A stretch of DNA of 64,000 nucleotides from Pseudarthrobacter sp. PS3-L1 (GTDB taxonomy: Bacteria > Actinomycetota > Actinomycetes > Actinomycetales > Micrococcaceae): contig NZ_JASISU010000001.1 in the NCBI RefSeq assembly GCF_030063285.1, positions 62,001-126,000 on the forward strand, written 5' to 3'. Positions within the stretch are counted from its first letter, which is position 1; each line of letters starts with the position of its first letter. The translations under genes were made by a program, and so were the position numbers. Below are positions 58,723 through 64,000 of the stretch, one piece after another. Under the pieces are notes generated by a model. It had not been told where the DNA came from. It did no database searches and saw only the letters and a list, made by a program, of their open reading frames with translations.

Positions 58723-60296
58723 TGGAGGTCAGGAGCAGGGGGGTCCGCCCGGCGGCTGTTGTAGCCCGCGGGTGGGGCTGGCGTCATGCCGGCCGCTCCA
58801 CACCCGCCATCACTGGATTGGACCTGGACATTGGTCCCGGTGAGCGGGTGCTCCTCTTGGGCCCCTCAGGGTCTGGCAAGTCAACACTCCTGCATGCCCT
58901 TGCCGGTGTGCTGGGGGATGAAGAGGACGACGCCGACGAGCAAGGATCGCTTCTGGTGGATGGTCTGCCGCCCCGTGGACAGCGCGGCCGGGCTGGACTC
59001 GTCCAGCAGGACCCGGAGTCGCAGGTGGTGCTCTCGCGGGTGGGCGACGACGTCGCTTTTGGCGCCGAGAACCTGGCGGTACCCCGCGAACAGATCTGGG
59101 AGCGGGTTTCGGAGGCTCTGGAGGATGTGGGGCTTCGCAACCCTGGTGGACGCGGGCTGGCACTGGACCATCCGACGTCGAAACTCTCCGGCGGCCAGAA
59201 GCAGCGCCTTGCGCTCGCCGGGATCCTGGCCATGCGGCCTGGGCTGATTCTCCTTGATGAGCCCACCGCTAACCTTGATCCCGCTGGCGTGTTGGAGGTC
59301 CGTGACGCCGTCGGCCGCTGCCTGGACCGGACCGGCGCCACCCTGGTTGTTGTGGAACACCGGGTGGCCGTCTGGAAGGACCTGGTGGACAGGATCGTGG
59401 TCCTGCAGCCAGGGGCTGCTGGCGCGGGCGGAGGCGCGGGCACCCCGGGGGTCCTGCTCGACGGTCCGCCAGAGGTAGTCCTGGCTGAGGCCCGGGGCTT
59501 GCTGGTGGAGGCGGGGATCTGGGTGCCCGGCCATGTTCCCGCAACGCGCCCCAGGCAGCATGGATCGCGCACCACGCAGACGCTGGTGACTGCGGATTCA
59601 GTGGCCGTAAGCCGAGAGAGGCCACGGCGCAGTGGGTTCCGCAAAATACCACCAGTCCCCCTACAGCACGATGTATCCGTCCTGGTGCAGGCCGGGCAGG
59701 CACTGACAATCACAGGCCCCAACGGTGCTGGAAAATCCACATTTGCGCTGACGCTGGCGGGACTTCTGGAACCCGTAGCGGGCCGGATTACGGCCTCGGA
59801 GGATCTTGCTGCAGGGGCTGGAAGAACGCCCTTCCAGTGGAAGGCCCGCACCCTGATTCAGCGGATTGGCACGGTATTCCAGGAACCGGAGCACCAGTTT
59901 GTCACCGGCCGCGTCCGTGATGAGATGTTGTTCGGTCCCCGGCAATTGGGTAGGGGGGAAGAGCGTGTTGACGAACTGTTGGAACGGCTCCGCCTGGGCC
60001 ATGTGAGCGACGCAAACCCCTACACGCTTTCCGGCGGCGAGAAGCGCAGGCTTTCCGTTGCCACGGTGCTGGCCGCCCACCCGAGGGTCCTGGTCCTGGA
60101 CGAACCAACCTTTGGCCAGGACGCCACAACGTGGGCCGAATTGGCGTCGTTCTTGTCCGAACTGTTGGACGACGGAACTGCTGTCGTTTCGGTAACACAC
60201 GATGCCGAGTTTAATGCCGTCCTTGGCGGCTCGGAGCTGCGCCTCGAGTCCGCCGAGGTACCCGCTGGAGGTTCCGTGAGCGGTGATCGTCCGTGA
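58722..60296 (+). CDS. ykoD: ECF transporter ATPase with two ABC domains (YkoD)
   Basis: 524 residues from ATG 58722. Domain 1: Walker A GPSGSGKST (47-55), LSGGQKQRLALAGILA, LLDEPTANLD. Domain 2: Walker A GPNGAGKST, LSGGEKRRLSVATVLA, LVLDEPTFGQD. Fusion of both EcfA halves is typical of YkoD. The central linker (PGHVPATRPRQHGSRTTQTL) is unstructured. It overlaps ykoC by 4 bp. Confidence 0.94.
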   Translation: MEVRSRGVRPAAVVARGWGWRHAGRSTPAITGLDLDIGPGERVLLLGPSGSGKSTLLHALAGVLGDEEDDADEQGSLLVDGLPPRGQRGRAGLVQQDPESQVVLSRVGDDVAFGAENLAVPREQIWERVSEALEDVGLRNPGGRGLALDHPTSKLSGGQKQRLALAGILAMRPGLILLDEPTANLDPAGVLEVRDAVGRCLDRTGATLVVVEHRVAVWKDLVDRIVVLQPGAAGAGGGAGTPGVLLDGPPEVVLAEARGLLVEAGIWVPGHVPATRPRQHGSRTTQTLVTADSVAVSRERPRRSGFRKIPPVPLQHDVSVLVQAGQALTITGPNGAGKSTFALTLAGLLEPVAGRITASEDLAAGAGRTPFQWKARTLIQRIGTVFQEPEHQFVTGRVRDEMLFGPRQLGRGEERVDELLERLRLGHVSDANPYTLSGGEKRRLSVATVLAAHPRVLVLDEPTFGQDATTWAELASFLSELLDDGTAVVSVTHDAEFNAVLGGSELRLESAEVPAGGSVSGDRP

Positions 60297-61084
60297 GGCA
60301 GGATCTGATGCTGCCAGACAACCCGGCCGTGCTGTCACGGGCCAATCCGCTTGCTAAATTGGCCGCCGTCGTGATCCTCTCTGTTGTCCTTGCGCTATCC
60401 ATCGACCCTGTCTCGGCAGCAGTCGCGTTGGTTGTTGAACTTGCAATTTTTCCGCTTGCAGGACTGACGCTGGGCCTGTTGTGGCGGCGCGCCTGGCCAT
60501 TGATTTTTGCGGCCGCCGTGGGGGGCTGGAGTACGGCAATCATCGCTGCGGACAGTGGCCGCGTACTTCTGGATGTTGGGATCTGGTCCATCAGTGAGGG
60601 ATCCCTTGCCCTTGGCCTCGGGTTTTTTCTCCGCGGCCTCGCCATTGCCCTGCCCGCCATCTTGTTGATGAGCTGCACTGACCCGACAGATCTGGCGGAT
60701 GCCCTGGCGCAGAAGGCCAAACTTCCGCACCGCTTTGTCCTGGGTACCCTGGCAGCCCTTCGCCTGGTAGGGCTGATGGCAGAGGAATGGCAGACCATTG
60801 GGATGGCCCGGCGGGCCCGCGGCGTCGGTTCCCAGGGCAGCCCGCTGCAAAAAATAAAAGCCACCCTGGGGCAAAGCTTTGGACTGCTGGTTCAGTCCAT
60901 TCGCAGGGCCACCAGGCTCGCCACCACCATGGAGGCTCGCGGATTTGGTGCCGGACCGAGGACCTGGGCGCGAGAATCGACCTACTCACCCATTGACATC
61001 TGGGTCCTCTTGGGAGGATTGGCCCTGGCGTCTGCAGCAGTCACTGCAGCAGTGGCTGCGGGTACCTGGAATTTTGTGCTCTAG
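60293..61084 (+). CDS. ykoC: ECF transporter T component (YkoC)
   Basis: 263 residues. N-terminal membrane segments (LAKLAAVVILSVVLALSIDP), then a cytosolic coupling part with the Ala-Arg-Gly motifs MARRARGVG and MEARGFGAGP that contact the ATPase. About five membrane segments in all. Last gene of the riboswitch-controlled operon; its stop lies 9 bp from the convergent GNAT gene. Confidence 0.93.
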   Translation: MRQDLMLPDNPAVLSRANPLAKLAAVVILSVVLALSIDPVSAAVALVVELAIFPLAGLTLGLLWRRAWPLIFAAAVGGWSTAIIAADSGRVLLDVGIWSISEGSLALGLGFFLRGLAIALPAILLMSCTDPTDLADALAQKAKLPHRFVLGTLAALRLVGLMAEEWQTIGMARRARGVGSQGSPLQKIKATLGQSFGLLVQSIRRATRLATTMEARGFGAGPRTWARESTYSPIDIWVLLGGLALASAAVTAAVAAGTWNFVL

Positions 61085-61093
61085 GACGACGGG

Positions 61094-61711
61094 CTAGCGA
61101 CGGCGGGCAGCAGCTATTTCGCGAAGCCTGGCGTAGCGTTCGCGGGTCAGGAACGTGAGTTGTGCTTCCTTGTCCGGAAGCTGGACGACGGGACCAAGTT
61201 CGAATCCGGTAGCCTGCAGCCGCCGGATGGCCTTTTGGTTACGAGCGTCGGGTTCCGCAACCACCCGGGTGATCAGCGGATCGGAAAAAAGGAACGCGAG
61301 CAGAGCCACACCAAGGACTGGCGTGAAGTGCGGAATGGGTCGGGTTGCTGGTGCCAGTAGCAGGTGCATGCCAATATCCTCAGCCTGGGCGGGATACACC
61401 AGGCCAACAGGGTCATGCAGTGGTGAATAGGTCTCCATGAGCGCCAGTGGTTCGCCGTTGAGGAGGAAAAGGAAGGCGCCCTGGGTCGGGTTCAGGTCCA
61501 GGTGTCGGTACGTTTCTTCCACGTCCGCCACTGTGGTGTCCAGCATGCCCCAGAACCTGGCACGATCCTCCGTGACCCACGAGTGAAGGAGCTCCGCATC
61601 GGCCTCGGGTTCTACCCGCACCAGCCTGAGTTCGCCCCACGAGCCAAGATGCTCCGCCATCAACGCATCTCGCTGCAGTCGGGAATGCTGGTCAAAGGAC
61701 GTTTCGGTCAT
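61094..61711 (-). CDS. GNAT acyltransferase of the siderophore-biosynthesis type
   Basis: 205 residues from ATG 61711 (AGGAG upstream). LFLLNGEPLALMETYSPLHD, GLVYPAQAEDIGMHLLLAPA and RVVAEPDARNQKAIRRLQAT match the IucB/AlcB/MbtK-like GNAT domain that acylates hydroxylated Lys or diamines in hydroxamate siderophores. It stands alone here without an NIS synthetase or monooxygenase. An acetyl-lysine/aminoglycoside-type GNAT is the alternative. Confidence 0.75.
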   Translation of the reverse strand: MTETSFDQHSRLQRDALMAEHLGSWGELRLVRVEPEADAELLHSWVTEDRARFWGMLDTTVADVEETYRHLDLNPTQGAFLFLLNGEPLALMETYSPLHDPVGLVYPAQAEDIGMHLLLAPATRPIPHFTPVLGVALLAFLFSDPLITRVVAEPDARNQKAIRRLQATGFELGPVVQLPDKEAQLTFLTRERYARLREIAAARRR

Positions 61712-61893
61712 CGCTACTCCTGGATCGTGTCGGTGTGGTCTCGGCGGCGTCAGTCTCATCTGTGTCAATGTCCGGTTCGTGACCACACCAAGCATGCCAC
61801 CTGCTGGCTCCGGCCCAGCAGCAGGCCAAAAACCGCAGATCCGAGCTCAGCTGGACCAGCCACAGGACTGACAGGGGAGGCGCATCCCAAAAT

Positions 61894-61907
61894 GGAAAGC
61901 GCTTACC
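61894..61907. promoter_or_regulatory. LacI operator candidate upstream of the sugar ABC operon
   Basis: GGAAAGCGCTTACC has a perfect AAGCGCTT core and only one mismatched pair over 14 bp. It lies 23 bp upstream of the predicted -35 element. Such sites bind LacI-family repressors of sugar uptake operons; no cognate regulator is in the window beside it. Confidence 0.65.
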
Positions 61908-61929
61908 TAAAAATGTTCTGTTTTTTTCC

Positions 61930-61957
61930 TTGACGATCTAATTTGTGCGGTTATGAT
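61930..61957 (+). promoter_or_regulatory. Predicted sigma-70-type promoter
   Basis: TTGACG (61930-61935) and TATGAT (61952-61957) are separated by 16 bp, about 50 bp before the binding-protein ATG. The AT-rich stretch around it contrasts with the local high GC. Confidence 0.65.
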
Positions 61958-62006
61958 CAATCTTGTGGCGCAGATCACGCGCAAATGATGATTTCAAAGG
62001 AGAAAC

Positions 62007-63326
62007 ATGAGCAAGCATGACGACGCCCTGCGCGGAGGCCCTGTCGACGGCGGATGGAACCGTCGGACACTGCTGAAAACCTTTGGCGCTGGCGCAGTTG
62101 CCCTGGCTGGCGCGCCGCTGCTTTCCGCCTGCACAGGCGGGGCTGCGCCCTCTTCCGGGGGTGGATCCACCACCGTCTCATTCGGGTCAGGTTCCTCGGA
62201 CGAGGTTCCCAAGAACGCCTACAAAGCAGTGACTGACGCTTTCGAGAAGAAGTCAGGCATTGCCGTTACAACAAATGTGGTGCCCCACAATGATTTCCAG
62301 AACAAGATCAATACCTACCTCCAGGGCAGCCCCGATGATTCCTTTACCTGGTTCGCCGGCTACCGCATGCAGTACTACGCGGACAAGGGTCTCCTGGCTC
62401 CCATCGATGACGTCTGGGAAAAGATCGGCGGAAATTACTCTGACGCGCTGAAAAAGGCGTCTATGGGCAGCGACGGAAAAATGTACCTGGTGCCCAACTA
62501 CAACTACCCGTGGGGCTTCTTCTACCGCAAGAGCCTGTGGGCGGAGAAGGGCTACGAAGTTCCGGTGACCTTCGACGAACTCACCACGCTGTCCAAGAAA
62601 ATGCAGTCCGATGGACTGATCCCCATCGAATTCGCCGACAAGGATGGCTGGCCAGCCATGGGCACGTTCGACTACCTGAACATGCGCCTGAACGGCTACC
62701 AGTTCCACATGGACCTTACGGCCCACAAGGAAAGCTGGGACCAGCCAAAGGTCACGTCGGTATTCGATAGCTGGCGGGAGCTGTTGCCATTCCAGAACCC
62801 CAATGCGCTGGGTATGACGTGGCAGGACTCTGCCAAGAACCTCGGCGACAAGAAATCCGGTATGTACCTGCTGGGATCGTTCCTGACCCAGCAGTACACG
62901 GACAAGGCCGTCTCGGACGACATCGATTTCTTCCCGTTCCCGGAGATGGCCATGGAAGGCCAGGACGCCATTGAGGCACCCATCGACGGGTTGCTGCTCT
63001 CCAAAAAGGGTGGAGAAAACTCCGGAGCCAGGGACTTCCTGGCATTCCTGGGCACTCCCGAAGGCCAGGATGCCTACGCTGCAGTCGATTCGGCAAACAT
63101 TGCAACAGCCAAGGGTGCCGACACCTCGGCCTTCACGCCGCTGAACAAAAAAATGGCCGATGCCATCAGCAACGCAAAGAGCATCAGCCAGTTCTTTGAC
63201 CGCGATGCCCTCCCCGCCATGGCCAACAACGTGATGATCCCTGCGCTTCAGTCCTTCATCAAGGACGGCAACGTGGACGTCAAGAACCTCGAAGCCCAGG
63301 CTAAATCTCTCTACGCAGCCCAGTAG
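62007..63326 (+). CDS. Family-1 sugar ABC transporter substrate-binding lipoprotein
   Basis: 439 residues. A twin-arginine-like NRRTLLKTFG (Arg19-Arg20) and lipobox LLSAC (Cys42) indicate Tat export and lipid anchoring. TVSFGSGSSDEVPKNAYKAV, SFTWFAGYRMQYYADKGLLA and YLVPNYNYPWGFFYRKSLWA follow family-1 (maltose/glycan type) proteins. AAAGGAG precedes the ATG. It is followed after 30 bp by a permease gene. Confidence 0.93.
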   Translation: MSKHDDALRGGPVDGGWNRRTLLKTFGAGAVALAGAPLLSACTGGAAPSSGGGSTTVSFGSGSSDEVPKNAYKAVTDAFEKKSGIAVTTNVVPHNDFQNKINTYLQGSPDDSFTWFAGYRMQYYADKGLLAPIDDVWEKIGGNYSDALKKASMGSDGKMYLVPNYNYPWGFFYRKSLWAEKGYEVPVTFDELTTLSKKMQSDGLIPIEFADKDGWPAMGTFDYLNMRLNGYQFHMDLTAHKESWDQPKVTSVFDSWRELLPFQNPNALGMTWQDSAKNLGDKKSGMYLLGSFLTQQYTDKAVSDDIDFFPFPEMAMEGQDAIEAPIDGLLLSKKGGENSGARDFLAFLGTPEGQDAYAAVDSANIATAKGADTSAFTPLNKKMADAISNAKSISQFFDRDALPAMANNVMIPALQSFIKDGNVDVKNLEAQAKSLYAAQ

Positions 63327-63356
63327 CAGCTTGCGGTTTCGAGCAAGGAACTCTTC

Positions 63357-64000
63357 ATGAATGCAGCAAGTGGCACAAAAACCCGGGGAGCACGTTCAGC
63401 GCAGCGTGCCCCCCGGGGGCGGGTTCGGCGGTTGTCGGGTCGCGACAAGTGGGTTCTAGGTTTCATGGTGGGCGTGCCCACCCTTATCCAGCTGGTGCTG
63501 GTTTGGATTCCCACACTCCTCTCAATGGCGCTGTCCTTCACCCGCTGGAACGGGCTGAGCCTGTCCGACATCAAGCCGGCAGGGCTCGATAACTACCGGT
63601 TCATCGCCAACGACTATCCACCGTTCTGGCCCGCGGTACAGCACAATGTTCTGTGGCTGGTGTTTCTGGCACTCATTGCAACGCCCCTCGGCCTGCTCCT
63701 GGCAATCCTGCTGGACCAGAACATTCGCGGAACCAAGATTTACCAGAGCATCTTTTTCACTCCCGTTATGCTCTCCCTCGCCTTGATCGGTGTTATTTGG
63801 CAGCTGTTCTACAACCGGGACAACGGCCTGCTGAACTTCCTTCTCGGGACTGCTGGAACACCGCAGGCCACCGACTGGTTTGGCGACTCCAACATCAACA
63901 TCTGGGCGGCCCTCGTTGCAGCCACCTGGCGGCATGCGGGTTACGTCATGATCCTCTACTTGGCCGGGCTCAAGGGAGTGGATCCCACGCTCCGCGAGGC
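63357..64000 (+). CDS. Sugar ABC transporter permease (cut by window end)
   Basis: Starts MNAASGTKTRGARSAQRAPR at ATG 63357 (GCAAGGAA upstream) and is open to the window edge, giving 214 residues. A first membrane segment (FMVGVPTLIQLVLVWIPTLL), then ALSFTRWNGLS and LDNYRFIANDYP, then LLAILLDQNIRGTKIYQSIF with FFTPVMLSLALIGVIWQLFY, are typical of MalF/UgpA-type permeases. The partner permease should follow outside the window. Confidence 0.93.
   Translation, partial: MNAASGTKTRGARSAQRAPRGRVRRLSGRDKWVLGFMVGVPTLIQLVLVWIPTLLSMALSFTRWNGLSLSDIKPAGLDNYRFIANDYPPFWPAVQHNVLWLVFLALIATPLGLLLAILLDQNIRGTKIYQSIFFTPVMLSLALIGVIWQLFYNRDNGLLNFLLGTAGTPQATDWFGDSNINIWAALVAATWRHAGYVMILYLAGLKGVDPTLRE

Overview
This is a high-GC actinobacterial chromosome segment, most likely Arthrobacter or Pseudarthrobacter (Micrococcaceae). 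Evidence for that: peptide-type and sugar ABC systems with GTG starts and 4-bp ATGA/GTGA overlaps, a fused mrpAB antiporter subunit, a DUF4235 protein, an actinobacterial-type dcd, a levan-fructotransferase-like GH32, and a small Lys/Ala-rich protein typical of the group. No rRNA, CRISPR array or insertion sequence was seen. The only tRNA is tRNA-Gly(CCC).

Layout. 1-1.4 kb: the end of a zinc-starvation-type cluster (CobW-family GTPase C-terminus, a cysteine-free ribosomal protein L36, a [2Fe-2S] thioredoxin-like ferredoxin). 1.4-6.2 kb: an accessory, partly decayed region. It holds a 44-bp perfect palindrome, two tandem small secreted paralogues, an NrdH-like redoxin, a frameshifted ssb, a small membrane protein, a ParB-like plasmid partition protein, and a wrecked DUF1016/YhcG nuclease gene. 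This looks like the residue of an integrated plasmid or other mobile element. 6.2-14.1 kb: a glycan operon (DUF5107-TPR protein, cellulase-like TIM barrel, GH35 beta-galactosidase) followed by an AraC regulator. 14.4-17.9 kb: an MpaB-type oxygenase, then a MarR regulator divergent from two NAD(P)-binding oxidoreductases. 18-28.1 kb, minus strand: a fructan locus (LacI regulator, family-5 binding protein, DppBCDF-like transporter, two cytoplasmic GH32 enzymes). 28.4-38 kb: housekeeping and miscellaneous genes, including a cysteine hydrolase, an opine-synthase-like dehydrogenase, tRNA-Gly, a secreted CAP/FG-GAP protein, dcd, a KhtTU-like K+/H+ antiporter and a UMF1-type MFS protein. 38.2-44.8 kb: a complete six-gene mrp Na+/H+ antiporter operon. 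45.2-50.7 kb: a second sugar locus (Gfo/Idh/MocA plus ThuA, divergent LacI, and a convergent six-hairpin glycosidase). 51.5-57.8 kb: a Fur-family-box-preceded operon with two Dpp-type ATPases, an MFS protein, a family-5 lipoprotein and a fused permease, resembling the opine-metallophore (Cnt) transport layout. 57.9-61.1 kb: a TPP riboswitch with a Shine-Dalgarno-sequestering hairpin and the ykoEDC thiamine-precursor ECF transporter. 61.1-64 kb: a siderophore-type GNAT, then a sugar ABC operon that runs off the window.

How the genes fit together. Four carbohydrate loci, each with its own AraC/LacI-type control, suggest a plant-polymer degrading soil lifestyle. Metal homeostasis appears twice: the zinc-type cluster on the left and the Fur-box transporter operon at 51.5 kb. 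The most interesting candidates for undescribed biology are that transporter operon, the DUF5107/cellulase-like/GH35 operon, and the cytoplasmic levan-fructotransferase-like enzyme tied to a peptide-type importer.
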